Origin: OCS116 cluster bacterium AG-390-A19
GTDB lineage: Bacteria; Pseudomonadota; Alphaproteobacteria; MED-G09
Reading direction: 5' to 3'
DNA length: 64,000 nt
Assembly: GCA_003278145.1 (NCBI GenBank)
Contig: QCGV01000001.1
Span: forward strand, 327,616-391,615
In this document: in pieces, positions 1 through 9,319 of the stretch
Position numbering within the stretch: position 1 is the stretch's first letter
How the letters are laid out: each line of letters begins with the position of its first letter
Translations under genes and position numbers: made by a program
The notes under the pieces: model-generated
The model's input: only the letters and a program-made list of their open reading frames with translations
What the model was told of the DNA's origin: nothing
Databases searched by the model: none

Positions 1-1
1 T

Positions 2-868
2 GGTGCAAGACAAATTGAATGTACTATGAATGGAATTGGAGAACGTGCAGGTAATGCTGCTCTTGAAGAATTGGTTATGTCAATGAAAGTAAGAAAAGAC
101 ATATTAAATTATGAATCTAAAGTAGATACTACTCTTTTTACAAGGGCTTCTAGGTTAGTTTCATCAGTAACGTCATTTCCAGTTCAATATAACAAAGCTA
201 TTGTTGGAAAGAATGCTTTTGCCCATGAATCTGGTATTCATCAGGATGGTATGCTTAAAAATAATGAAACATATGAGATTATGACTCCTGAGAGTATTGG
301 ATTAAGTGAATCAACTCTTGTTATGGGTAAACATTCTGGTCGCCATGCTTTTAAAGAAAAAGCTTTTGAACTCGGATATGAGCTTGCTGATAATCAATTA
401 AATGATGCATTTTATAGATTTAAAGATTTAGCAGATAAAAAGAAGGAAATATTTGATGATGATATCATAGCAATTATTGATGATGAGTTTTCTACGAGTT
501 TAGATCATATAAAATTAATTTCACTAAAAATTGAAGCTGGTACCTTTGGACCTCAAATTGCAGATTTATCGCTTGAAATAGATAATAAAGAGATATCAAG
601 CGTATCAGAAGGGTCTGGTCCAGTTGATGCCATATTTAATGCAATTAAAAATCTTTTTCCTCATAATGCTGACCTTCAGCTATATCAAGTTCATGCAGTA
701 ACTCAGGGCACTGATGCCCAGGCAGAAGTGAGCGTTCGTTTGCATGAGGATGGTAAAACAGTTGTAGGTAGAGGTGCTGATACAGATACTCTAGTAGCTT
801 CTGCAAGGGCTTATATTGCTGCTTTAAATAGGTTAATTATAAAGAGAGAAAAAAATAATCCTAATTAA
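2..868 (+). CDS. leuA: 2-isopropylmalate synthase, C-terminal part (5' end outside window)
   Basis: First committed step of leucine synthesis: acetyl-CoA plus 2-oxoisovalerate gives 2-isopropylmalate. The frame is already open at base 2, reading GARQIECTMNGIGERAGNA before any plausible start, so the gene enters from the left and the ATG at 26 is internal. Conserved elements seen are HESGIHQDGM (metal and substrate site) and GKHSGRHAF. The last 130 or so residues fit the LeuA allosteric domain that binds leucine. About 288 of the usual 510-520 residues are present. An acyltransferase follows after 23 bases on the same strand. Identity is very secure; regulation cannot be judged because the promoter is outside. 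Confidence 0.97.
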   Translation, partial: GARQIECTMNGIGERAGNAALEELVMSMKVRKDILNYESKVDTTLFTRASRLVSSVTSFPVQYNKAIVGKNAFAHESGIHQDGMLKNNETYEIMTPESIGLSESTLVMGKHSGRHAFKEKAFELGYELADNQLNDAFYRFKDLADKKKEIFDDDIIAIIDDEFSTSLDHIKLISLKIEAGTFGPQIADLSLEIDNKEISSVSEGSGPVDAIFNAIKNLFPHNADLQLYQVHAVTQGTDAQAEVSVRLHEDGKTVVGRGADTDTLVASARAYIAALNRLIIKREKNNPN

Positions 869-891
869 ATAAATTATGGATAGACAATTTT

Positions 892-1710
892 ATGCATCCT
901 ATTGATGAAATTATGGAAGAAAGGTGCCCAAATCTTATGAAAAATAAGATTTTGTGGTCATTTATTAAGCCATCTATCTTTAAGGTTTTTAAATATTATG
1001 ACGCAAAAAGAATTGTTGATGATATTTCTGAAAAGTCAGGATTTGAGTGTTTTACATACTTAACTAATTTTCTTCAATCAGATCATTTTGTTAAAGACAT
1101 CAATAATGTTCCTAAAAGTGGGCCAATAATACTAGCTGGTAATCATCCAACTGGTTTAACTGATGGTATTGTAATGTTTGATGTATTAAAGGATCATAGA
1201 CCTGACTATACTCTTTACGCGAATTCAGATATGATTAAAATTGCCAAAGGGTTTCAGGATATAATTATTCCAGTTGATTGGAATGAAAAGAATAAATCAT
1301 CTGAAAAAAGCCGTATGATTTTGAAATCAACAAAGGATGCCCTTCTAGGAAATAAAGCTTTGCTAGTTTTTCCTTCTTCACGTCTCTCTAAAAGAAAAGG
1401 TGCATACTTATATGAAAGACCTTGGTTAACAACCATAATAAAACTCTCTAAGAAATATAATGCACCAATTGTTCCATTTCACATGACTGGATCAAATTCC
1501 CTTTTATTTTATTTTTTAGAAATAGTTAATACAGAATTAAAAGATGTAAGCCTATTTAGAGAGCTATTTAATAAAAAAAATTTTAACTATAAAATAAAAT
1601 TTGGGAAAAAAATCCATCCATCATCTTTGGCTGATAATGTTGAGAAGGAAATAGCAAATATTCAAAATTATGTAGAGTATTCACTTGGAAAACCGCCATC
1701 AATCTTATAA
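892..1710 (+). CDS. Lysophospholipid acyltransferase family protein (PlsC/GPAT-like)
   Basis: Predicted to transfer an acyl chain to a lysophospholipid or related acceptor at the inner membrane. The acyltransferase signature is seen as GNHPTGLTDG (about residues 84-93), a variant of the His/Asp block, followed by a second conserved region IPVDW and the FPSSRLSKRKG block (about 162-172), which resembles the family's phosphate-binding motif. The 272-residue length is normal for the soluble-type members of this group. It follows leuA by 23 bases and may share its transcript. The exact substrate cannot be read from sequence; a hemolysin-like or ornithine-lipid acyltransferase is an alternative within the same superfamily. 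Confidence 0.8.
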   Translation: MHPIDEIMEERCPNLMKNKILWSFIKPSIFKVFKYYDAKRIVDDISEKSGFECFTYLTNFLQSDHFVKDINNVPKSGPIILAGNHPTGLTDGIVMFDVLKDHRPDYTLYANSDMIKIAKGFQDIIIPVDWNEKNKSSEKSRMILKSTKDALLGNKALLVFPSSRLSKRKGAYLYERPWLTTIIKLSKKYNAPIVPFHMTGSNSLLFYFLEIVNTELKDVSLFRELFNKKNFNYKIKFGKKIHPSSLADNVEKEIANIQNYVEYSLGKPPSIL

Positions 1711-1714
1711 AAAA

Positions 1715-2230
1715 TTAAGAATTTTTACTGTAAAGCCTTCGATATAATTTATCTTCGAGATTTAAGCCCACTCCAGATTGTAACTGATCCATAGCATCAC
1801 CAAGATCACTTACCTCAGATGTAAAATTATAATCCAAAATATATTCACTTCTAGACATCAACCAATCCTGGTTAGTTTTCTTGAAGCTATTATGATATCT
1901 CCCACCAAAGAAATTTAAATTTTTACCATCATGAGTTGATGTTGCTATTCCATAGCACTCAACCTCAGCATTTTCTCCATCTATTTCAATGGCTACATTT
2001 GATAGAAAATGATATCTATGCATAGACTGTCTTTCGACTTCCATTACAACAGGATAGAAACCTTGGACATCTCCTTTATAAAATCCATAATCTATGTAAG
2101 CATCTTGTGTATAACAAGTGCGTAAAAGTTCTTCGTCTAACCAATCTAGAGATCGACAATATCTCGTTATTGTCTGATTAATAGATAAATGAGCTTCTAT
2201 ATTATTTAACCTTTTTTCTATGTCTGACAT
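1715..2230 (-). CDS. NTF2-like / SnoaL-like domain protein
   Basis: A 171-residue protein with the cone-shaped NTF2-like fold predicted from its pattern: an N-terminal helix ending in an ITRYCRSLDWLDEE segment, a DAYIDYG strand, a YHFLSNVAIEI strand and a GRYHNSFKK strand. This pattern matches the SnoaL-like family that includes polyketide cyclases, steroid isomerase/dehydratase-like proteins and aromatic dioxygenase small subunits. No signal peptide is seen. It is divergent from the PQQ dehydrogenase operon, with a 118-base shared promoter region, so a role in the same pathway is possible but is inference. Its 3' end meets the acyltransferase gene with a 4-base gap. Confidence 0.75.
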   Translation of the reverse strand: MSDIEKRLNNIEAHLSINQTITRYCRSLDWLDEELLRTCYTQDAYIDYGFYKGDVQGFYPVVMEVERQSMHRYHFLSNVAIEIDGENAEVECYGIATSTHDGKNLNFFGGRYHNSFKKTNQDWLMSRSEYILDYNFTSEVSDLGDAMDQLQSGVGLNLEDKLYRRLYSKNS

Positions 2231-2291
2231 TTATTACTCCTATTTCCATAAATATTTATAATTAAATTAGAATAAATATAGTTTATTTCTA

Positions 2292-2307
2292 TTGAAACAT
2301 ATTTCAA
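2292..2307. promoter_or_regulatory. Inverted repeat TTGAAA-N4-TTTCAA, candidate operator
   Basis: A perfect 6-bp inverted repeat with a 4-base spacer lies 42 bases before the first PQQ dehydrogenase ATG, within the divergent gap. A TATAAT hexamer sits 10 bases further on at 2318-2323. The arrangement fits a repressor or activator site overlapping the promoter of the oxidation operon, but in such AT-rich DNA short dyads arise often. Confidence 0.3.
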
Positions 2308-2348
2308 AAACTACTTATATAATATTTTGATATTTTTAGGATGTATTT

Positions 2349-4310
2349 ATGCGCTTTTTAATCTTTCTTGTTTTTATTTTTTATATTAACCCTTCCTATT
2401 CCGCGACTGATGATTGGACATCATACGGAAAAGGCTCTGGTGGAGGTCATTTTTCTAAAGCTGATGAAATTACCCCTGAAAATGTTAGAAAACTAGAAAG
2501 GGTGTGGGTTCATAGATCGGGAGATTATAAAGGTGGGGCAAACTCTGCTGGAGTAAAAGGAGGAGAGTATCAGACATCTTTTCAAGCAACACCGTTGCTT
2601 GTCGATGACACTCTATTTTATTGTACTTCATTTAATAGAGTTTTTGCTCTAGACCCCGAAACTGGAAAAGAAAAGTGGGTATTTGATCCAAAACTTAAAA
2701 AAGATGGTAGAGCGATTTTAGCTTGCAGAGGTCTAAGTAGTTGGAAAGACAAAACAAAATCTTCCTTTGAAAAATGTCATCACAGAATAATGGGTGTTAC
2801 AATTGATGCGGAACTCTTTTCTATTGATGGAAAAAGCGGAGAACTTTGTAATGATTTTGGTGATAATGGAAGGGTAAATCTTAGAGAGGGACTTGGAGAT
2901 CATCCTGCCTTGTACTACTGGAGTACCTCTCCTCCAGCAATTATAAATGAAAAAATTGTAGTAGGAGGAAGTGTTATTGATAACTTGTCAACAGATATAC
3001 CAGGAGGAGTGGTAAGAGCATTTGACATAAGATCAGGGGAACTATCATGGTACTGGGATCCAATTCCTCAAGAAGAAGCAACAATAATGGATGAAAATGG
3101 CAATCCTTTGTACCGAAGAGGTACTGCAAATGTTTGGTCAATCATATCAGCTGACCCTGATTTAAATATGGTTTATCTCCCAACTGGTAATGCTTCTCCA
3201 GACTATTATGGCGGTCATAGAGAAGGTCTTGAGGAGTATTCAAGTTCAATTGTTGCATTAAATGCTGATACTGGAGAATTAATTTGGAGCTTTCAAACAG
3301 TTCATCATGATATTTGGGATTATGATGTTCCTTCTCAACCAACTTTTTATGAATTTGAAAGAAATGGAAAAGTAATAAAAGCACTTGCTCAAACAACAAA
3401 GACTGGTCTTACTTTTTTATTAAATAGAGAGACTGGTAAGCCTATATTCCCTATTGAAGAAAAAGAAGTTCCTCAAGGAGCGATCGAAGGAGATTATGTA
3501 AGTAAAACTCAACCTTTTCCTACTAAACCAGCACCTCTAAATCCAATATATTTTGATCCTGAAAAAGCTTTTGGATTTACTTTTTGGGATCGAGGTCATT
3601 GCAAGAGAACTGCAAAGAAATTAAGGAATGAGGGTTTATTTACGCCCCCCTCTCTTCAAGGAAGCATTCACTATCCCAGCGCTGTTGGTGGAAATAATTG
3701 GGGAGGACCTGCTGTAGATCCGGAAAGAAATATCATGGTTGTTAATACAAACAATATGGCCAGTTTAATAGTTATGATCCCTAGAGAGGATTGTAATAAA
3801 CCTCTTGAAGAGCTCTCAGTTAATAAAAACCAAGTTAGATATACTAATATTGAGACAAATGAAGGCGCTCCATATTGTAATCTTCGTTCAATGGGTTTCT
3901 TTTCTCCATTAGGTGTACCATGTACTGAGCCTCCTTGGGGAACATTAACTGCTATTGATCTTAATAATGGTGAACATTTATGGAATGTTCCATTGGGAAC
4001 TTCTAAGGATTTAGCACCTTTTCCTTTTTGGTGGATTAAAGGAGCCCCTAATATAGGCGGTCCAACAGTTACTGCATCTGGTGTAACCTTCATTGGTGCA
4101 ACAAGTGATCATTATTTAAGAGCCTTCAATACTGAAACAGGTGAAGAGATAGCAAAGTTCAGACTTCCTACAGGCGCACATGCAACCCCTATGACTTATA
4201 CAAATAAAGAAGGTAAGCAATTTGTTGTAATCGCTGCGGGAGGGCATTGGGCTATTGGAACACCAGCTTCAGATCACTTGATTGCCTTTGCGCTTCCCGA
4301 AAATAAATAG
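2349..4310 (+). CDS. Secreted PQQ-dependent dehydrogenase (glucose/quinate dehydrogenase-like), copy 1
   Basis: Quinoprotein predicted to oxidise an alcohol, sugar or aldose in the periplasm and pass electrons to the respiratory chain. Residues 1-19 form a signal peptide ending in SYSA. The rest is a PQQ beta-propeller with repeated DPETGKEKW, NADTGELIW and NTETGEEI blade motifs. HHDIWDYDVPSQP carries the Asp that corresponds to the catalytic Asp of membrane glucose dehydrogenase, and the Lys of TTKTG fits the PQQ-contacting Lys. GVPCTEPPWG is also typical of this branch. There is no N-terminal five-helix membrane domain and no cytochrome c domain. The next gene is a close paralogue 8 bases on. 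Substrate unknown; no pqq synthesis genes lie in the window. Confidence 0.88.
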   Translation: MRFLIFLVFIFYINPSYSATDDWTSYGKGSGGGHFSKADEITPENVRKLERVWVHRSGDYKGGANSAGVKGGEYQTSFQATPLLVDDTLFYCTSFNRVFALDPETGKEKWVFDPKLKKDGRAILACRGLSSWKDKTKSSFEKCHHRIMGVTIDAELFSIDGKSGELCNDFGDNGRVNLREGLGDHPALYYWSTSPPAIINEKIVVGGSVIDNLSTDIPGGVVRAFDIRSGELSWYWDPIPQEEATIMDENGNPLYRRGTANVWSIISADPDLNMVYLPTGNASPDYYGGHREGLEEYSSSIVALNADTGELIWSFQTVHHDIWDYDVPSQPTFYEFERNGKVIKALAQTTKTGLTFLLNRETGKPIFPIEEKEVPQGAIEGDYVSKTQPFPTKPAPLNPIYFDPEKAFGFTFWDRGHCKRTAKKLRNEGLFTPPSLQGSIHYPSAVGGNNWGGPAVDPERNIMVVNTNNMASLIVMIPREDCNKPLEELSVNKNQVRYTNIETNEGAPYCNLRSMGFFSPLGVPCTEPPWGTLTAIDLNNGEHLWNVPLGTSKDLAPFPFWWIKGAPNIGGPTVTASGVTFIGATSDHYLRAFNTETGEEIAKFRLPTGAHATPMTYTNKEGKQFVVIAAGGHWAIGTPASDHLIAFALPENK

Positions 4311-4318
4311 GATATTTT

Positions 4319-6286
4319 ATGATTAGAGTACTTTTAATATTAATTTTTATTATCTCTTACCAATCACTTAATGCAAAAAACGATGATTGGTCTTCATATG
4401 GAAAAGATTCTGGTGGTGGTCACTATTCTGAAGCAGATGAAATTACACCTGAAAATGTAAAAAATTTAAAAAAGATTTGGGAGCACAGATCCGGTGATTT
4501 TCATGCTGGATTAAATTGGACTGAGGATGTTACACCAAATAGTAGTCAGCAAACTTCATTTCAAGCAACTCCAATTTTAGTTAATGACACTTTATTTTAT
4601 TGCACACCTTATAATAGAGTTTTTGCTCTAGATCCTGAGACTGGGGAAGAAAAATGGGTATTTGATCCCAAAATTGAAATTGAACAAAAAGCACTTCTTC
4701 ATTGTAGAGGGGTTGGTAGTTGGATAGATATAAATAAAACTGAAAATGAAGAGTGTTATCATCGTATTATTACTGGAACGATTGACGCCGAACTTTTTGC
4801 TATAGATGGGAAAACTGGAAAACTTTGTTCTGACTTTGGAGACTATGGAAAGGTAAATTTAAGAGATGGTCTTGGTGAGCATAATCCTGCTTATTATTAT
4901 AGTGTTTCCCCTCCAGCAATTATTGGTGATATTATTGTTGTTGGAGGAGGTATTGCTGATAATGTTAGTACATCTGTTCCTGGGGGAGTTGTTCGCGCTT
5001 ATAACATTAGAACTGGTGATTTAATATGGTATTGGGATCCTATACCTCCAGGCCAAGAGCCAATAATTGACGAAGAGGGACAACAATTATATCAAAGAGG
5101 GACAACAAATGTATGGTCGATTATATCGACTGATCCTGAACTAAACTTAATATACCTTCCAACAGGCAATACTGCTGCAGATAATTACGGTGGTCATAGA
5201 AATGGTTCAGATTATTATTCGAGTTCTGTAGTAGCTTTAGATGCTTCAAGTGGAGAAGTTGTTTGGCATTTCCAAACGGTTTATCATGATATTTGGGATT
5301 ATGATGTTCCCTCTCAACCAACTTTTTATGAATTTGAAAGGAATGGAGAAGTTATAAAAGCATTAGCACAGACAACCAAAATGGGTTTTGTTTTCCTATT
5401 AAACAGAGAGACAGGTGAGCCTATTTTTCCTATAGAAGAGCGAGAGGTTCCACAAGGTGCTGTCGAGGGTGACTATGTTACTAAAACTCAGCCCTTTCCA
5501 TCAAAACCAGCTCCTTTGACACCTACTTATTTAGATCCTGAAGAAGTTTTTGGTTTTACTCCTTGGGATAAAGGTTATTGTAAAAAAGCTGCTAAAGATT
5601 TGAGAAATGAGGGTCTTTATACACCTCCATCTTTGGAAGGTAGTGTTCACTATCCGAGTGCAATAGGGGGTGCAAATTGGGGAGGCCCTGCAGTTGATGC
5701 TTCCAGGAATATTCTTATTGCCAATACAATGAATTTATCAAGCACAATAGTAATGGTTCCAAGGAAGGACTGTGATAAAGCCCTTAAGGAATTAGCAAGA
5801 GATAACGTTCAATCAAGATTTTCAGCATTACAACAAAATGAGGGAACACCTTATTGCACTATAAGAGCTTATGGATTTATGTCTCCGTTAGGAGTTCCAT
5901 GTACTAAACCCCCATGGGGAAATCTTACTGCTATTGACTTAAATACTGGTGATCATTTATGGCAAATTCCATTAGGAACATCCAAAGATTTAGCACCTTT
6001 TCCTTTTTGGTGGATAAAAGGAGCACCAAATATTGGTGGTCCAACAGTAACTACTACAGGTTTAACATTTATAGCTGCAACTAGTGACTATTACTTAAGA
6101 GCATTTAAGACCGAAACAGGTGAAGAGTTAGCTAAATTTAGATTACCAACAGCTGGTCATGCAACACCAATGACTTATACCAATAAGATTGGTAAACAAT
6201 TTGTTGTAATTGCTGCAGGAGGACACTGGGCAGTTGGTTCCCCAGCCTCAGATCATTTAATTGCATTTGCTTTAGAGGATAAATAA
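4319..6286 (+). CDS. Secreted PQQ-dependent dehydrogenase, copy 2 (tandem paralogue)
   Basis: Same architecture as the preceding gene: signal peptide in the first 19 residues ending in LNA, then about 635 residues of PQQ propeller. HDIWDYDVPSQP, TTKMG, GVPCTKPPWG and the closing AAGGHWAVGSPASDHL are all present, so both copies look catalytically intact. The two proteins align over their whole length with few indels. Differences gather in the early region after HRSGD and in the Cys-rich middle, which could change substrate preference. It starts 8 bases after copy 1 and is followed after 2 bases by the P450, so it is clearly in an operon. A tandem duplication with divergence is the simplest history. 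Confidence 0.88.
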   Translation: MIRVLLILIFIISYQSLNAKNDDWSSYGKDSGGGHYSEADEITPENVKNLKKIWEHRSGDFHAGLNWTEDVTPNSSQQTSFQATPILVNDTLFYCTPYNRVFALDPETGEEKWVFDPKIEIEQKALLHCRGVGSWIDINKTENEECYHRIITGTIDAELFAIDGKTGKLCSDFGDYGKVNLRDGLGEHNPAYYYSVSPPAIIGDIIVVGGGIADNVSTSVPGGVVRAYNIRTGDLIWYWDPIPPGQEPIIDEEGQQLYQRGTTNVWSIISTDPELNLIYLPTGNTAADNYGGHRNGSDYYSSSVVALDASSGEVVWHFQTVYHDIWDYDVPSQPTFYEFERNGEVIKALAQTTKMGFVFLLNRETGEPIFPIEEREVPQGAVEGDYVTKTQPFPSKPAPLTPTYLDPEEVFGFTPWDKGYCKKAAKDLRNEGLYTPPSLEGSVHYPSAIGGANWGGPAVDASRNILIANTMNLSSTIVMVPRKDCDKALKELARDNVQSRFSALQQNEGTPYCTIRAYGFMSPLGVPCTKPPWGNLTAIDLNTGDHLWQIPLGTSKDLAPFPFWWIKGAPNIGGPTVTTTGLTFIAATSDYYLRAFKTETGEELAKFRLPTAGHATPMTYTNKIGKQFVVIAAGGHWAVGSPASDHLIAFALEDK

Positions 6287-6288
6287 AA

Positions 6289-7566
6289 ATGAAAAAAGGT
6301 AGTATTAAATTATCTGATATTAATTTTTTAGATCCTGGTTTACAAGAGGATCCTTATGAAGCTTATGAAGTCTTAAGAAGAGAGGCTCCTGTTTATTTAA
6401 GCTCTGATACTGGTTTTTTCGTTGTCTCTAAATATAATGATTTAAAAAGGGTGTTAACTGACTATGAGTTCTTTTCTAGAGATTTATCAGGGTATTGGGA
6501 TAAAGAAATTAAAGAAGAAAATAAAAAAAATGGTTACTGGAAGAATGGAGAAAAAGTTAAAAAAGTTTTTATGGAAAAGGGTTGGAGACAGATAGCAACT
6601 TTTGATTCTGAACCACCAAATCATACAAAATACAGAAAAGCATCAAATCCAAGTTTTACAGCAAGTAAAATAAGAAAAATGGAACCTTACATAGAGATTC
6701 TAATTAATGAACTAATTGATGAATTTATTAATGATGGTGAGGTCGAATTTATTTCACAATTCTGCATTCCTTTACCCATGAATATTATTCAAGATAGATT
6801 AGGTTTTCCAAAAAAAGATTTATCAAAGTTAAAGGCTTGGTCTTTTGATACATCAGAGGGTTTAAGTCAAAGATTAACTGAAGATGAAGAAATCGCTTGC
6901 GCAGAGAGATTAGTGAAGTTTCAGCACTATATGAATGACACATTTGAGGAAAAAAGAAAAAACCCACAAGAAGATATTATCTCAGATTTGGTTAATTTTA
7001 GATTTGAAGATGGAAGTCAATTAATAACTGAAGAGCTTTTATCAATGGTAAGCGCTCTTAATATTGGAGGTAATGAAACTACAACTAATTCAATTGCTGG
7101 TGGAATGTTAATTCTGATGCAACAAAAAGAAAAACTAAATGATTTAATAACTGGAAAAGCTAAGCTTAAAAATTTTGTAGAGGAAATTATTAGGCTTGAA
7201 ACGCCAGTTCAAAGTCTTTTTAGAAGAGTTCGAAAAGATGTAACATTAGGTGATGTAACTATTCCAGAAGGTTCAATAATTGATATGAGGTTTGGTTCTG
7301 CAAATCGAGATGAGGATATATTCAGTTGTCCTATGCAAATGGACTTAGAAAGAAAAAATCCAGGAAAACACCTTGCTTACGGCATATCCCATCATCATTG
7401 TATTGGTGCCCCGCTAGCTAGACAAGAAATGAGAATGGCCTTCGATATATTGCTTAAACGTCTTAAAAATATAAATCTAGCCGAAAATAAGAATGATTTT
7501 CTTCATCACCCTCACTTTGCTTTGAGAGGTTTAAAAGAGCTTCATTTAACTTTTGAAAAAGGTTAA
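6289..7566 (+). CDS. Cytochrome P450 monooxygenase
   Basis: Heme-thiolate monooxygenase of the soluble bacterial type, 425 residues. The I-helix oxygen-binding motif is GGNETT, the K-helix ExxR is EEIIR, and the heme loop is YGISHHHCIG with the ligand Cys at residue 371. DSEPPNHTKYRK is the usual early conserved block. Two extra His sit just before the ligand Cys. It needs a redox partner; the ferredoxin and reductase at 22.5-23.8 kb are candidates. Only 2 bases separate it from the upstream PQQ dehydrogenase and 12 bases from the downstream SDR. This is a different family from the CYP153-like P450 at 60.4 kb. Substrate unknown. Confidence 0.93.
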   Translation: MKKGSIKLSDINFLDPGLQEDPYEAYEVLRREAPVYLSSDTGFFVVSKYNDLKRVLTDYEFFSRDLSGYWDKEIKEENKKNGYWKNGEKVKKVFMEKGWRQIATFDSEPPNHTKYRKASNPSFTASKIRKMEPYIEILINELIDEFINDGEVEFISQFCIPLPMNIIQDRLGFPKKDLSKLKAWSFDTSEGLSQRLTEDEEIACAERLVKFQHYMNDTFEEKRKNPQEDIISDLVNFRFEDGSQLITEELLSMVSALNIGGNETTTNSIAGGMLILMQQKEKLNDLITGKAKLKNFVEEIIRLETPVQSLFRRVRKDVTLGDVTIPEGSIIDMRFGSANRDEDIFSCPMQMDLERKNPGKHLAYGISHHHCIGAPLARQEMRMAFDILLKRLKNINLAENKNDFLHHPHFALRGLKELHLTFEKG

Positions 7567-7578
7567 TATAGGACCTCT

Positions 7579-8343
7579 ATGAATAAAACAGCGCTTATAA
7601 CAGGAGCCTCTTCTGGTCTTGGAAAAGATTTTGCAACCTTATTTGCTGAGAAAGGCTATGATTTAGTTCTTACTGCTAGAAGAAAAAAAAATTTAGAAGA
7701 AATAAGCAGTAATCTAACCAATCAATTTGGAGTAAAAGTCTTTTTCATTTCTTACGATCTTAGTGATTTAAAATCGACTGAAGAAATTTATAATTTTTGT
7801 GAAGAAAACAAAATTCAAATTGATCTTTTAGTTAATAATGCCGGTTATGGGTTAACTGATAGTTTTGAAGAGATTTCTCTAAAGGATCATATCGATTTTA
7901 TAAATGTATTATCGACTTCAGCAATTGCATTAACAAGATTATTTTTACCTGGAATGATAAAAAGAAAATTTGGAAGAATAATAAATATTTCTTCTGTTGC
8001 TGCCTTCGCTCCTTATACAAATTCTGGTGGTATGTATATTGCCACAAAATTAATGCTCCTAAAATTTTCAGAAATGATTCATAATGATTATAAGAGTAAG
8101 AATATTTTTTCTTGTTCTGTATGTCCTGGTTTTACCCACACCGAATTTCATAAAGATATGAAAGAGTTTAAAAGTTCTATCCCTTCTTTCATGTGGATGG
8201 ACTCAAGAACTGTAGTTGAACAAGCATACGAAGCCTCAATGTCTGGCAAAGAAATAATTATAAATGGTTGGGGCTATAAAATTTTAGTTTTTTTAATGAA
8301 AATAACGCCAAAATGGCTTATTAAAGCACTTTCAGGTCAATAG
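7579..8343 (+). CDS. SDR family NAD(P)-dependent oxidoreductase
   Basis: Classical short-chain dehydrogenase/reductase, 254 residues. The cofactor-binding turn TGASSGLGKDF is at residues 8-18, NNAG near residue 90, the catalytic Ser lies in NISSVAAF and the catalytic Tyr/Lys pair in YIATK. The C-terminus is basic and hydrophobic (KILVFLMKITPKW), suggesting loose membrane contact, as in DltE/YqjQ-like members that act on lipophilic ketones or acyl chains. It sits fourth in the PQQ-PQQ-P450 operon. It may oxidise the alcohol formed by the P450, but this is inferred from position only. Confidence 0.88.
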   Translation: MNKTALITGASSGLGKDFATLFAEKGYDLVLTARRKKNLEEISSNLTNQFGVKVFFISYDLSDLKSTEEIYNFCEENKIQIDLLVNNAGYGLTDSFEEISLKDHIDFINVLSTSAIALTRLFLPGMIKRKFGRIINISSVAAFAPYTNSGGMYIATKLMLLKFSEMIHNDYKSKNIFSCSVCPGFTHTEFHKDMKEFKSSIPSFMWMDSRTVVEQAYEASMSGKEIIINGWGYKILVFLMKITPKWLIKALSGQ

Positions 8344-8383
8344 GCGATAATACAAATAAGTTTAATTAAATAAGGGGATTTCT

Positions 8384-9319
8384 ATGACATTAGTAACAGT
8401 TTTTGGTGCTTCAGGGAGAATGGGGCAGGCACAAGTTCGTCAATTATTACTAGCCGGTTATCAAGTAAGAGCTATCACCAGAAAAAAAGGTGTTTTTAAA
8501 GATGAAAATGTTACCGAGGTCTCAGCAGATTATAATGATCCTGAAAGTTTAGATAATGCAATAGAGGGAGCTGATGCTGCCTTTTATAATAAACCTTCCT
8601 TTGAACAAGTTACAAAAATGATTGATTTTTGTGCCGCTGTTGGAGCAGCTGCAGCAAGAGCGGATGTAAGACTGATATATCAAACAGCTGCATACGCACC
8701 TGATGACGAGATTGGTCAGTATAATTATGATAGAGTTTTAGCTACTGAAAGAGCTCTAAAACAAGGTGGAGCAAGAACAACTATTTTTAGACCAGTATTA
8801 TTTATGGATAATACTTTAACCAAGTGGGCTAGAAACGATATTATTGAAAATGACGAATTTGCTTATCCTCATAAAGAAGGGCTTCAAGCTAATTGGATAT
8901 GTTTAGATGATGTTGCTAAATTTATGATTGCTGCTTTAGAGAGAGATGATCTTATAGGTAGAGCAATGGTAATAGGTGGTCCAGAAGTTTTAACTCCTCA
9001 AAGAATTGCTGATACATTGTCCGGACACCTCGGAAGGTCTATAAAGCCAAAAACTTTAACTCCAAAAGAGTTTGCTATTCGTATGGCAGATATTTTTGAA
9101 GGTGTGAGCGATATTGGTAGAGAAGATTATATAGCAGCAATGCAGGGTTTTTATGAATATAATAATGAAAATGAAGATAACCTAAATCCTTTTAAGGTTG
9201 ATATGGAAGATGTGTTAGAGGAAATCCCAATAAAATTAACAACTTTTAGTGAATGGGTAAAACAACAAGATTGGGTTCCTATTGATGATGATGATGTAAC
9301 TACTCCATCAGGTGGGTAA
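8384..9319 (+). CDS. NmrA-like / atypical SDR NAD(P)-binding protein
   Basis: Atypical SDR of the NmrA/NAD(P)-binding group, 311 residues. The nucleotide-binding motif GASGRMGQAQV lies at residues 8-18, followed by a strand-helix-strand pattern and the DYNDPESLDNAIEGAD segment typical of the family. The classical YxxxK active site is not evident. The C-terminal 60 residues are acidic. AAGGGG-type spacing (aaggggatttct) gives a strong ribosome site before the ATG. It closes the oxidation operon and is convergent with the membrane reductase that follows. Members act as redox sensors, isoflavone-type reductases or quinone reductases; the role here is open. Confidence 0.8.
   Translation: MTLVTVFGASGRMGQAQVRQLLLAGYQVRAITRKKGVFKDENVTEVSADYNDPESLDNAIEGADAAFYNKPSFEQVTKMIDFCAAVGAAAARADVRLIYQTAAYAPDDEIGQYNYDRVLATERALKQGGARTTIFRPVLFMDNTLTKWARNDIIENDEFAYPHKEGLQANWICLDDVAKFMIAALERDDLIGRAMVIGGPEVLTPQRIADTLSGHLGRSIKPKTLTPKEFAIRMADIFEGVSDIGREDYIAAMQGFYEYNNENEDNLNPFKVDMEDVLEEIPIKLTTFSEWVKQQDWVPIDDDDVTTPSGG

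Noticed and set aside
3671-4093. Minus-strand open frame within the first PQQ dehydrogenase
   Set aside because: A low-complexity antisense frame in a strongly conserved gene; no ribosome site and no domain.
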